DNA of 23,127 nucleotides from Suilimivivens sp964571145 (GCA_964571145.1 CAZNAP010000033.1:1-23127), one strand, 5' to 3'. Counted from the stretch's first letter, positions 6,261 to 14,105 are shown. Notes: generated from the letters alone by a model not told the origin. Made by a program: numbers and translations.

Positions 6261-6992
6261 TTAATCTGTAAATATCTGTACTAAAAAGATACCTTTTCCT
6301 GTTTCCACACAACCAACCCCAATATGCTTATAGTTGGCATTCATAACATTTTCACTATGTATGGAAGAACTGCTCCATGCATTTTCAATCTCCTGCACTG
6401 ATGAATATCCATAAAAAAGATTCTCGCCGGTAGCGCCATACACAACTCCTGCATCATCTAAAGCAGTCACATTGTCTCTGCCATCCGGTCTCTCGTGTGA
6501 AAAACTTTGTGACAATTCACTTGCTCGCGTACTTGCAGCATTTAATAATTCTGTAGTGACTGTCAGATTTCCAATTCCCTGTGCTGTCCTGATTTCATTA
6601 ATGCGATTAATAACACCTTCGCTCAATGCTTTCGTATCAAATGGCTTTGGTTTCTCAACAGCGATTTCAACTGTAAGCGGTTCTTCTTCTGTTAAAGAGA
6701 GCTCCATTTCCACTGTTGGAGCCGGTATCTCTTCTAACTGTCCCAATTCTTCAGCTTGATCCAGTCGCTTTGGAACTGCGGCCAATGGAACTTCTGCATC
6801 TTCAATCGTCATTACTTGATTGACAGATTTAGTGCTATCTGATTCTACAACCTCAATCTCCGTCTCAATTTCTGCATAATTGTCATCAGGCCTCTCCTGA
6901 TTCGCTGTGGCATCCTTGCCGCATCCGCTTATCATGAGCAAAACACATACTGCTACACAGCCGATTGGCAAAGTTCCTTTTCTCTTTTTCAT
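6261..6992 (-). CDS. CAP-domain (SCP/PR1-like) lipoprotein
   Basis: A surface lipoprotein of about 243 residues. It begins MKKRKGTLPIG and carries the lipobox ISGC (Cys 24), followed by an acidic Glu/Thr/Pro-rich stalk (about 25-105). Then comes a C-terminal CAP domain, recognisable by VINRINEIRTAQG, FSHERPDGRD, ATGENLFYG, a Trp-Ser-rich turn before HSENVMNANYKHIGVGC, and the final ion-ligand-like His residues. In bacteria this fold often occurs in spore-coat or cell-surface proteins (YkwD-like), usually without a known enzymatic activity. ATG 6992 is chosen because GGGGGC precedes it. ATG 7010 would put six residues ahead of the Lys-rich n-region. The gene is monocistronic, with its own terminator. 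Confidence 0.85.
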   Translation of the reverse strand: MKKRKGTLPIGCVAVCVLLMISGCGKDATANQERPDDNYAEIETEIEVVESDSTKSVNQVMTIEDAEVPLAAVPKRLDQAEELGQLEEIPAPTVEMELSLTEEEPLTVEIAVEKPKPFDTKALSEGVINRINEIRTAQGIGNLTVTTELLNAASTRASELSQSFSHERPDGRDNVTALDDAGVVYGATGENLFYGYSSVQEIENAWSSSSIHSENVMNANYKHIGVGCVETGKGIFLVQIFTD

Positions 6993-7097
6993 ATATATGC
7001 CCCCATGCATTGTAAATTCATTGTACTATTGTTACTGTTTTCGTCATTTACTGCTTATTTATCAAGAAATATGACGTTAATATAGTATCATAAAAAT

Positions 7098-7109
7098 AGG
7101 TACCTGTCC
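7098..7109. repeat. Isolated copy of the AGGTACCTGTCC repeat head
   Basis: AGGTACCTGTCC matches the beginning of the unit repeated at 963-1049 (GGTACCTGTC), about 6 kb away. It lies in the leader region of the CAP lipoprotein gene. Confidence 0.35.
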
Positions 7110-7235
7110 ATATTTAGTCGCTTGCCCCTCAATTATGATAAATTGTTCGTATCGGTCAATTTTCATTTTGCATTATTGACTAAATTAGTATTTTTTCAAT
7201 TTGAAGTTTATGTCCTTCATTTTTCTGATAAATAA

Positions 7236-7305
7236 TTGTGGATAACTTTTTGACTAATTCGTCAAAACAAAAAGAAATCCCCACTTTCCACAAAGTTATC
7301 CACAA
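7236..7305. promoter_or_regulatory. Inverted pair of DnaA-box sequences in an AT-rich spacer
   Basis: TTGTGGATAACTTT (7236-7249) and AAAGTTATCCACAA (7292-7305) form a 14-base perfect inverted repeat. Each contains the consensus DnaA box TTATCCACA. Between them is a second hairpin, TTTTGAC-TAATTC-GTCAAAA (7248-7267), and a further box-like TTTCCACAA lies at 7286-7294. The surrounding spacer 7011-7370 (360 bases) contains no ORF. It must also carry the promoter of the CAP lipoprotein gene, which I cannot place, and a palindrome ATGACGTCAT at 7355-7364. Confidence 0.55.
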
Positions 7306-7370
7306 CGACATTTGTGTCATTTGTGGGTGACGTGAACACTATTTCTATCAAATTATGACGTCATTTTGCT

Positions 7371-9845
7371 TCATAACCACTCATTCCAAAAACGTTCCAC
7401 TCTTTTTTCAATGGCTTCAAGATTTACGCGCTCGTATGCAACCCATTCTCTTGGGAACATTCGCAAATAAGTTGCTTTTAGGAATCGATCATCCAGAAGT
7501 GCCACTATTCCTACATCTTCTTCGGTACGGATGACTCTTCCAGCTGCCTGCAAAACTTTATTCATTCCCGGATACTGATAGGCATAATCAAATCCATTAT
7601 CACCCAGTTCGTTAAAATACTGTTTGAGTATCTCACGTTCCACACATACCTGCGGTAATCCCGTTCCCACAATAATTGCTCCAATTAGGCTGTCATGTTT
7701 TAAATCAATACCTTCGCTGAAGATTCCCCCTAGTACACAAAATCCTACCAGGGTTCTGTCGATTTCTTCCTCTATTTCCATTTGAATCATTCCGGTGAAA
7801 TCAATATCCTTGCCTACATCCTCAAGAGAAAATCGATTTAAGAATTCTTCTCTGCTCTCTTCATTCATATATTCTTCCTGACAGATACATTCCACGCTGG
7901 TTGCTTCTTGAAAGTACTGGCAATAGCTTTCATATACATTTTGAAGAAACGCATGAGAAGGAAAAAATACCAGATAATTGCCTTCACGCTGGCTAATAAT
8001 TTTATGAATATAGGCTGCTATATTGTAATACTCTATGCTGGATCGTCTTGTATACTTACTGGTCACATCTTCCGCTATAAATAAACCTTTTCTTCTATTG
8101 TCAAAAACAGATTCTGCATATACCTCATAATCCTCTGCTTGCCCACCTAGAAGGTTTTTGTAATATTGAATCGGCAGAAGCGTTGCGGAAAACAAGATTG
8201 TACTTCTGCCACGCATCATACACTCGCTAAGATTCTTGGATGGATTCACACAAAATAGCTTAATGATAAATCCACCATCTGATTCCATCTGTGTATAAAT
8301 TACATAATTCTTATCCAGCCAATCATTCATTAGTAAAAAATGTGAAATTTCAAAATAGAAGTCCAATATTTCCTTCTTAACCGGGCTATCATCATGGTCT
8401 TCCAAATAATCGTCTATAACGGTTGATAATCTACTGAGTGTTCTGACAAAAGGTGCAGCCTCTTCTTCTGTCAAACACTGATACTCTTCGCAGCTGCGCT
8501 TTAAATCCAGCAACTCTTTATTACACCGTTCCAATTGCTTGTATATTTTTGCATCATATTCCTTCACTACCTTTTTTAGAGCTAAAAAATCTTCCTTACG
8601 AAGCACTGCACTATACATTTCTCTACCACGTTCCACTAGATTGTGTGCTTCATCAATTAGAAATGCATAATCTGCTCGAATGTCTTCGGAAAAGAATCGT
8701 TTCAAATACACATGCGGATCAAATAAATAATTGTAGTCACAAATTACCGCTTCTGCAAATAAGCTCATATCCAGACACATTTCAAAAGGACAGACCTGAT
8801 GCTTATGCGCATATTCCTCTATTTGTTGACGATTAAAATTATCTACATGTGTCAACATATCATAAATTGCATCATTAATCCGATCATAGTGACCGTTTGC
8901 ATAAGGGCAATAATCGGGATTGCACTCCGTTTCTTCCATAAAACAAATTTTATCCTTAGCTGTTAAAATAACAGACTTAAATCGTAACCCCTGCTGGCGC
9001 AGTATCTCAATAGTATCATCCGCCACTGTCCTGGTAATTGTTTTCGCTGTTAAGTAAAATATTTTTTGTACCAGTCCCTCACCCATGGCTTTCACAGCCG
9101 GAAAAACTGTAGAAATTGTCTTTCCCACACCAGTAGGTGCTTCAATAAAAAGTTTCTTTTTATGATATAGGGTTTGATAGACATAGGTAACTAAATCCTT
9201 CTGACCTTCTCTATAAGGAAAAGGAAAACTCATATTCTTAATTGAATTTTGACGTAATTCCTGCCAGTTATATTGAAACTCAGCCCATTTTTGATACTGA
9301 GCCATTACGTCATTAAACCAATCTGTCAACTCATCCATTTCGTATTCAAAATGAAAATATCTAATTTCTTCCGTATCAATATTGCAATAGGTCAAGCGTA
9401 CCCTAATATGACGCAGTTCGTTTTGTATGCCATAAATATATGCATAGCACTTAGCCTGCGCTACATGCACATCTGCAGCCTCTTTCATTTTGTGAATGTC
9501 TCTATAAGTACTCTTAATTTCATCGATTGTAACTGTCACACTGTCTCTAACAGCCTGTGGTATATTTAAATCAGTCAATTCCGGTACCTGAGTCAAATCT
9601 CCGTAGGGTTGAATAATAATTCCATCCGCTCTTCCCTCTATATAAATTGCATAATTCTCTGTACGCATTACATACTTTAAAAATACTTCAGCATGATAAT
9701 CAGAACCCATACCTCGTTGTATCATGCGATGTATGCGTCCACCTTCCTGCATGGCATTGTCAGGAACAGACACTCTTCTATTGTCAATATTTCCGGAGCG
9801 TAAGATGAACTCCACTAGATTTCTGACTGAAATTTGAATATCCAT
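7371..9845 (-). CDS. RecB/Cas4-type nuclease fused to XPD/DinG-like Fe-S helicase
   Basis: This 824-residue protein has two parts. Residues 1-140 form a PD-(D/E)XK nuclease of the RecB/Cas4 type: His 39 (EGGRIHRM), Asp 74 (EGRADG), Glu 109 and Lys 111 (IDEIKS) and Gln 130 (QAKCYAY). The rest is a superfamily 2 helicase of the XPD/DinG class: a Q-like motif FPYREGQKDL, Walker A APTGVGKT (236-243), four iron-sulfur-type cysteines (301, 308, 313, 352), a DEAH box (398-401), then SATLLP and the motif VI segment QAAGRVIRTEED. It should unwind 5'-3' and cut DNA, in repair or clearing of blocked structures. GAGG lies 5 bases before ATG 9845. Similar fusions occur in Firmicutes, but their pathway is not well defined. 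All active-site residues I can see are present. Confidence 0.88.
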   Translation of the reverse strand: MDIQISVRNLVEFILRSGNIDNRRVSVPDNAMQEGGRIHRMIQRGMGSDYHAEVFLKYVMRTENYAIYIEGRADGIIIQPYGDLTQVPELTDLNIPQAVRDSVTVTIDEIKSTYRDIHKMKEAADVHVAQAKCYAYIYGIQNELRHIRVRLTYCNIDTEEIRYFHFEYEMDELTDWFNDVMAQYQKWAEFQYNWQELRQNSIKNMSFPFPYREGQKDLVTYVYQTLYHKKKLFIEAPTGVGKTISTVFPAVKAMGEGLVQKIFYLTAKTITRTVADDTIEILRQQGLRFKSVILTAKDKICFMEETECNPDYCPYANGHYDRINDAIYDMLTHVDNFNRQQIEEYAHKHQVCPFEMCLDMSLFAEAVICDYNYLFDPHVYLKRFFSEDIRADYAFLIDEAHNLVERGREMYSAVLRKEDFLALKKVVKEYDAKIYKQLERCNKELLDLKRSCEEYQCLTEEEAAPFVRTLSRLSTVIDDYLEDHDDSPVKKEILDFYFEISHFLLMNDWLDKNYVIYTQMESDGGFIIKLFCVNPSKNLSECMMRGRSTILFSATLLPIQYYKNLLGGQAEDYEVYAESVFDNRRKGLFIAEDVTSKYTRRSSIEYYNIAAYIHKIISQREGNYLVFFPSHAFLQNVYESYCQYFQEATSVECICQEEYMNEESREEFLNRFSLEDVGKDIDFTGMIQMEIEEEIDRTLVGFCVLGGIFSEGIDLKHDSLIGAIIVGTGLPQVCVEREILKQYFNELGDNGFDYAYQYPGMNKVLQAAGRVIRTEEDVGIVALLDDRFLKATYLRMFPREWVAYERVNLEAIEKRVERFWNEWL

Positions 9846-9912
9846 AAATACCTCATGTGACTTAGTATTTTGCGAGAAACTATTTATTCGGAATTATTTC
9901 TCGGTTCTAATC

Positions 9913-9956
9913 AAAAAACTCCCTAAAAAGATAGTACGCTATCTTTTCTAGGGAGT
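9913..9956 (-). terminator. Rho-independent terminator after the HPr-like gene
   Basis: On the minus strand, ACTCCCTAGAAAAGATAG pairs with CTATCTTTTTAGGGAGT around a CGTA loop and continues into a T-rich run (GTTTTTTG). It separates the HPr-like gene from the nuclease-helicase gene. Confidence 0.85.
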
Positions 9957-9980
9957 CAATCAGCTGTCAGTTTTCACTTA

Positions 9981-10208
9981 TTAGCAAACCATTGCAAAAC
10001 GATTTAAATATCTATCAAATTCCTGACTATATCCATGACAGGTTACAGTTAAAATCTGTCCCAAATCCATACCCAGAACACCTACTATGGACTTAGCGTC
10101 AATTGTACATCTGTTATAAGAAATATCAACATCAAAATCGCATCTGCTTGCTGCTGAAACAAACTCATTCACTTCATCGACTCTTAGCTTAATTCTTCGC
10201 TGCATCAT
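9981..10208 (-). CDS. HPr-like protein lacking the active-site histidine
   Basis: A 75-residue protein of the HPr fold. The region around the regulatory serine is well preserved (IDAKSIVGVLGMDLGQIL; Ser 40 matches HPr Ser 46). The active-site loop normally containing His 15 (GxHARPA) is replaced by VNEFVSAASRCDFDVDI. It therefore probably cannot carry phosphate from EI to PTS sugars. Like Crh of Bacillus it might still be a substrate for HPr kinase and act in regulation; this is an inference. The same degenerate form is common in Clostridia. I use ATG 10208, preceded by GGAAGGTG. An ATG 39 bases upstream lacks a ribosome binding site. The 174-base spacer upstream is AT-rich with T runs, and I cannot place a promoter in it confidently. 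Confidence 0.75.
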   Translation of the reverse strand: MMQRRIKLRVDEVNEFVSAASRCDFDVDISYNRCTIDAKSIVGVLGMDLGQILTVTCHGYSQEFDRYLNRFAMVC

Positions 10209-10382
10209 AGTATCACCTTCCTTCTCATGATTGCGAGAAATATACACTTTCTAGGAATATTTCAAAAGGTTACCACTTTATATTGTACTTGTAAAGCTTT
10301 TTTTTTGACTTTTTTACTCACTTTTTTTACTTTTTGCCAGAAAATTTTTACATATGATTGATATTGCAATTATTAAAGATTA

Positions 10383-11153
10383 CTATTTCGCAAATTCTGT
10401 CATATAATCGCGGTAGCGCAAAGGTAGCATATTTCTTTGGAGATTGCAGTTCGTTCGTTCCTTAATAGCTATTGTATGGAAAAAGTGGCAAAACAGTTCG
10501 CTATACTTCTTCTCTCCCTCTGAAAAAGTATGGTTCTGCAACTCAAATCCTTCTTCTCCATGCACCAGATACCAATCTTGTTTGGCAGGATGCAACGCAA
10601 ATATTTGCCTCACTTCATCATGGATTACAAAATTCTCCAATGGTAATCGATCTGCAAAATGTGGTGCTACAAAAGTAATCAAATTGTTTTTAGGTCCAAT
10701 CGGTGCATATAAAATACCATTTTCTAACTCTCTGAATCGAATAAACTCCACATGGAAATGTGCTTCATTGGCCGTAAATCTGGCAAGCTCAAAAACTCTG
10801 AGTACATATGGATTCGCCAAATTCCCCATAAGCTCTTGTGGATTCCTCATTTGTAGACCAGCCACGACTGTCTTATAAATTGCTTCAGCCTTGTCGGATT
10901 CCGGCGATGCCAATGCTCTGCAAATAGATAAATAGGCTTCTTCGCCAAACTTATTCATGATAGTCTTTGCTACCTTCGCTGCTTTTACTTCATCACATGG
11001 ACAATCTCGATACTCTGAAAAAAGACGATAATTCTCATCTTCGCCCAGACTTAAGTGTAAATGCTCGTGAGGCAGTTTTAAACGATATGCTTCATATATT
11101 CCGCTGAAGATTCCCTCCAGAGAATCTTCACAAACCAAATATAGTTCTTCCAT
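10383..11153 (-). CDS. TIGR03915-like DNA metabolism protein with DUF4130 domain
   Basis: This 256-residue protein begins MEELYLVCEDSLEGIFSGIY and matches the DUF4130 family through FHVEFIRFRELENGILYAPI, PHFADRLPLENFVIHD and the C-terminal RNMLPLRYRDYMTEF. In Proteobacteria this domain is found fused to or near UdgX-type uracil-DNA glycosylases; in Firmicutes it is paired with a radical-SAM protein, as here. Its biochemical role is not established, but a part in DNA repair or modification is generally assumed. It follows the radical-SAM gene by 47 bases, with a small palindrome in between. The upstream AGTAGGTAGG is a moderate ribosome binding site. It is probably transcribed from the LexA-controlled promoter at 12567-12642. 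Confidence 0.85.
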   Translation of the reverse strand: MEELYLVCEDSLEGIFSGIYEAYRLKLPHEHLHLSLGEDENYRLFSEYRDCPCDEVKAAKVAKTIMNKFGEEAYLSICRALASPESDKAEAIYKTVVAGLQMRNPQELMGNLANPYVLRVFELARFTANEAHFHVEFIRFRELENGILYAPIGPKNNLITFVAPHFADRLPLENFVIHDEVRQIFALHPAKQDWYLVHGEEGFELQNHTFSEGEKKYSELFCHFFHTIAIKERTNCNLQRNMLPLRYRDYMTEFAK

Positions 11154-11185
11154 TTCTGTACCTACCTACTTTAGTCGCATATCGC

Positions 11186-11204
11186 TTAGTCACTCGGTGA
11201 CTAA
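11186..11204. repeat. Dispersed palindrome, copy 2 (perfect)
   Basis: TTAGTCAC-TCG-GTGACTAA is a perfect 8-base inverted repeat with a 3-base centre. It overlaps the stop codon of the radical-SAM gene and precedes the DUF4130 gene. Related copies lie at 3632-3649 and 12664-12681, with half-copies at 16443-16459. As RNA it could form a short hairpin between the two genes. No U run follows, so it is not a standard terminator. Confidence 0.6.
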
Positions 11205-12538
11205 CCACTGGCAGCCTTAATCAGATGCAGTCCCTGATCATCATCAAAAAGTGATAGTTGCTGATACGTCATCCCATCACGGTCAAAAGGAAGCTTCTCT
11301 TTTGTTGATATCAGGTTACGGGTAATATAGTCTTCGTCAATCTTGGTGTTGTACATCATTCTCCCATTACAGGTAATAAAATACAGGGCTCTCTTTAACG
11401 TGACACCAATTTTCTTCAAATCATCAAAGGTTAAATTTCCATTTCGTCTGGCTCGTACAATGCGCTGTGCACTTTTCACACCAATTCCCGGTACTCTTAA
11501 TATGGTTTGATAGTCTGCCCGATTCATTTCAACCGGGAACAGCTCCAAATGGCGTAATGCCCAATCTGCTTTCGGATCCAGTAATACATTAAAATTAGGT
11601 TTATGCTCACTTAACAGCTCCGAAGCTTCAAAGCCATAGAATCTTAATAGCCAGTCTGCTTGATAAAGCCTATGTTCACGAAGAAGCGGTGGTCCTCCCG
11701 GTAATGCGGGTAAATCCTTATCCTCATTTACACTGACAAATGCTGAATAATAAACTCTCTTCAAATCAAATTTCTGATACAAATTCTCTGCTACCATCAT
11801 AATTTGATAATCACTTTCAGGTGTAGCGCCCACTATCATTTGGGTTGATTGCCCTGCTGGCACAAATGTGGGTGCATGCTTATAAACCACCAGCTCATTC
11901 TTACTTTGCTTAATTCCCTGCTGAATCTGTCTCATAGGTAACAGAATATTCTTACGATGTTTATTTGGCGCCAATTTCTGTAAACCCTCTGCTGTCGGAA
12001 GTTCCAGATTGACACTCATTCTGTCTACTATTAATCCTAACTTCTCAATAATTTCCGAATCAGCTCCCGGAATTGCCTTCACATGTATATATCCCTGAAA
12101 ACGATGAAGCGTTCGCAGTTTATAGACAGCTTCATAAATAAGTTCCATTGTATACGTCGGACTATATAGAATGCCCGAACTCAGAAATAATCCTTCTATA
12201 AAGTTTCTACGGTAAAACTCAATTGTCAGCTCACAAATCTCATCAGGTGTAAACGATGCTCTCGGAACATCATTTGATTTGCGATTGATACAATACTTGC
12301 AATCATAAATACATTCATTCGTAAACAATATTTTAAGCAGAGATATGCATCTTCCGTCAGCACTAAAGCTGTGGCAGATTCCTGCCGCTGAAGTGTTGCC
12401 AATGCCTGTCCCGTCACCATGTCTGCCTACACCGCTGGATGAACAGGAAACATCATACTTGGCTGCATCCGTAAGAATACCAAGCTTCTCCATGACCGTC
12501 ATTTGATTGGGTATACTAACAGTGAAATTGCTTTCCAT
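11201..12538 (-). CDS. Putative DNA modification/repair radical-SAM protein (TIGR03916-like)
   Basis: This 445-residue protein has the radical-SAM cluster motif CIYDCKYC (Cys 76, 80, 83) that binds a [4Fe-4S] cluster and S-adenosylmethionine. A conserved Cys-rich lead (SCSSSG, GICHSFSADGRC) precedes it. A TIM-barrel body follows, then a C-terminal helix-hairpin-helix DNA-binding domain (ILRVPGIGVKSAQRIVRARR, about 346-378). Families with this arrangement are annotated as putative DNA repair/modification enzymes, distantly like spore photoproduct lyase. The HhH domain and the DUF4130 partner argue for a DNA substrate. Start ATG 12538 follows GAAAGG with a 4-5 base gap. Two LexA boxes and a promoter lie just upstream, so it is likely induced by DNA damage. 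Confidence 0.88.
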   Translation of the reverse strand: MESNFTVSIPNQMTVMEKLGILTDAAKYDVSCSSSGVGRHGDGTGIGNTSAAGICHSFSADGRCISLLKILFTNECIYDCKYCINRKSNDVPRASFTPDEICELTIEFYRRNFIEGLFLSSGILYSPTYTMELIYEAVYKLRTLHRFQGYIHVKAIPGADSEIIEKLGLIVDRMSVNLELPTAEGLQKLAPNKHRKNILLPMRQIQQGIKQSKNELVVYKHAPTFVPAGQSTQMIVGATPESDYQIMMVAENLYQKFDLKRVYYSAFVSVNEDKDLPALPGGPPLLREHRLYQADWLLRFYGFEASELLSEHKPNFNVLLDPKADWALRHLELFPVEMNRADYQTILRVPGIGVKSAQRIVRARRNGNLTFDDLKKIGVTLKRALYFITCNGRMMYNTKIDEDYITRNLISTKEKLPFDRDGMTYQQLSLFDDDQGLHLIKAASG

Positions 12539-12566
12539 GATTATGCCTTTCTTGAAATCATCACGT

Positions 12567-12642
12567 CGAACCTATGTTCGTTCTGATCATTATCATAGCA
12601 TACTCTAAAATGGAAAACAATCCCTTTTAAGAACATTTGTTC
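12567..12642 (-). promoter_or_regulatory. Promoter with two LexA (SOS) boxes upstream of the radical-SAM gene
   Basis: The LexA boxes are CGAACCTATGTTCG (12567-12580) and AAGAACATTTGTTCTT (core 12631-12642). Both have the perfect Bacillus-type GAAC-N4-GTTC core. They bracket a sigma-A-like promoter: -35 TTGTTT (12615-12620), a 17-base spacer and -10 TATGAT (12592-12597) on the minus strand. One box lies just upstream of the -35 and the other just downstream of the -10. Confidence 0.85.
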
Positions 12643-12663
12643 TTATTTATTTAATTCAATACC

Positions 12664-12681
12664 TTAGTCACCCGATGCTAA
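12664..12681. repeat. Dispersed palindrome, copy 3 (diverged)
   Basis: TTAGTCACCCGATGCTAA is a diverged copy of the palindrome at 11186-11204. It covers the stop codon of rarA. Confidence 0.4.
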
Positions 12682-13998
12682 TTCAGTCTTTCTCTTTTTA
12701 ATATCTTCCAGCTTCTCCTTGACTTCAGCTTCTTTACCTTGAGAGCCCGGCTCATAATATACTTTTCCTTCCATTGAATCAGGCAAGCATTTCATTGCTG
12801 TCAGCTTCTCAGCTCGATCATGTGCATACTCATAGTCTGCTCCATAATGCAATTCCCTCATCAGTCCGGTTACACCATTACGAATTTGAAGCGGAACCGG
12901 TTCAGATAACATCTGTGATGCATCCGTTTTAGCTCTTTCATATCCAACATAAAGAGCGTTTGATTTGGGCGCCATAGACAAATAAACTACTGCATGTGTC
13001 AAATTCACATTACACTCCGGCATGCCGTTAAAGTGACAGGCTTGATAAGCTGCCACTGCCACCTGTAAAGCATTTGAATCTGCCATTCCCACATCTTCAC
13101 TGGCGAAACGTACCAGTCTTCTTGCTACATAAAGCGGGTCTTCTCCTGCCTCCAGCATACGCGCCAACCAGTAAATCGCCGCGTCAGGGTCACTGTTTCG
13201 CATGGATTTGTGTAATGCCGAAATTAGATTATAGTGTTCTTCGCCATTTCTGTCATATAGTAACATCCTCCGTCCTGTACACTGCTGCAATACCTCTTCC
13301 TGTACGGTTACAGAGCCATCTTCTTGTATCTGTCCATTTAATATGGCCATATCCAGCGTATTTAAAGCCGTTCTGGCATCACCATTAGCAAATACAGCTA
13401 TGGCTTCTAAAAGTTTTTCTTCTATATGAACAGTACTTGTTCCCCATCCACGGTTATCAGTCAATGCAAGATGCAGCAATTTCAGAATGTCTTGGTTAGT
13501 CAATGCCTGTAAAACAAACACTCTGCATCTAGATAACAAAGCGGAGTTAATTTCAAAAGAAGGATTCTCGGTAGTGGCACCAATCAAAATGATGCTTCCC
13601 TTCTCTACATAAGGAAGAAAGGCATCCTGCTGCGCTTTATTAAAGCGATGTATTTCATCTACAAATACAATTGTTCGCAATCCCAACAAGCGATCTTCCT
13701 CTGCCCGCTTCATAACATCCTTTATTTCTTTAATTCCACTTGTTACCGCACTGAAATCAATAAATGACGCACGTGTCGTATGTGCGATAATCCGTGCTAA
13801 TGTGGTTTTCCCGACACCAGGTGGCCCCCAGAAAATCATTGAACTGATTAAATCTTTCTCCAACATTAGTCTGAGAACTTTGCCCTTTCCAATCAAGTGT
13901 TCTTGACCGAAATAGTCATCAAGTGTCTTTGGACGCAGTCTACTGGCTAGCGGTGCATTCCTATTAACTTCCTCAGTAAAAAGTGATAACTGTTCCAT
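12664..13998 (-). CDS. rarA: Replication-associated recombination protein A (RarA/MgsA family AAA ATPase)
   Basis: A 444-residue protein of the RarA/MgsA/WRNIP1 clade of clamp-loader-like AAA+ ATPases, which act at stalled replication forks. It begins with a short peptide (MEQLSLF) and then PLASRLRPKTLDDYFGQEHL. Walker A is GPPGVGKTT, Walker B is IVFVDEIHRFNKAQQD, sensor 1 lies in ILIGATTENPSFE, and the arginine-finger region is ALLSRCRVF. The C-terminal half carries the tetramerisation domain (SALHKSMRNSDPDAAIYWLARMLE). Length is normal for the family. I use ATG 13998, whose upstream sequence is rich in G (GGGGGGTAGGA). An ATG 21 bases earlier has no better site. The promoter at 14034-14062 serves it and carries a weak LexA-like site. 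Confidence 0.93.
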   Translation of the reverse strand: MEQLSLFTEEVNRNAPLASRLRPKTLDDYFGQEHLIGKGKVLRLMLEKDLISSMIFWGPPGVGKTTLARIIAHTTRASFIDFSAVTSGIKEIKDVMKRAEEDRLLGLRTIVFVDEIHRFNKAQQDAFLPYVEKGSIILIGATTENPSFEINSALLSRCRVFVLQALTNQDILKLLHLALTDNRGWGTSTVHIEEKLLEAIAVFANGDARTALNTLDMAILNGQIQEDGSVTVQEEVLQQCTGRRMLLYDRNGEEHYNLISALHKSMRNSDPDAAIYWLARMLEAGEDPLYVARRLVRFASEDVGMADSNALQVAVAAYQACHFNGMPECNVNLTHAVVYLSMAPKSNALYVGYERAKTDASQMLSEPVPLQIRNGVTGLMRELHYGADYEYAHDRAEKLTAMKCLPDSMEGKVYYEPGSQGKEAEVKEKLEDIKKRKTELASGD

Positions 13999-14014
13999 TC
14001 CTACCCCCCTGTAT

Positions 14015-14076
14015 ATCATAGGTTCCCTATGATTATATACAGCTTTGTATTATTGTCGTCAAAAGAACGTTTGTTT
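14015..14076 (-). promoter_or_regulatory. rarA promoter with palindrome and weak LexA-like site
   Basis: On the minus strand, -35 TTGACG (14057-14062) and -10 TATATA (14034-14039) are 17 bases apart, a good promoter. Just upstream of the -35 is GAACGTTTGTTT (14065-14076, plus strand), one base short of the GAAC-N4-GTTC core. Overlapping the end of the -10 region is a perfect palindrome, ATCATAGG-TTC-CCTATGAT (14015-14033), a possible operator or 5' leader hairpin. Confidence 0.55.
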
Positions 14077-14105
14077 GGATTAATATTATCACATGTTTGC
14101 TATTT

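Noticed and set aside
7236..7305. Chromosomal replication origin
   Set aside because: There are DnaA boxes but too few of them, no dnaA/dnaN neighbours, and all genes on both sides run in one direction.
8453..8836. Plus-strand open frame of 127 codons inside the helicase gene
   Set aside because: It is the antisense of a conserved coding region and lacks a start signal.
7371..9845. Cas4 or Cas3-like CRISPR protein
   Set aside because: The helicase is of the XPD/DinG class and no cas genes or repeats are nearby, so a CRISPR role is unsupported.
10444..10878. Plus-strand open frame of 144 codons
   Set aside because: It is antisense to the DUF4130 gene, which has clear family motifs.
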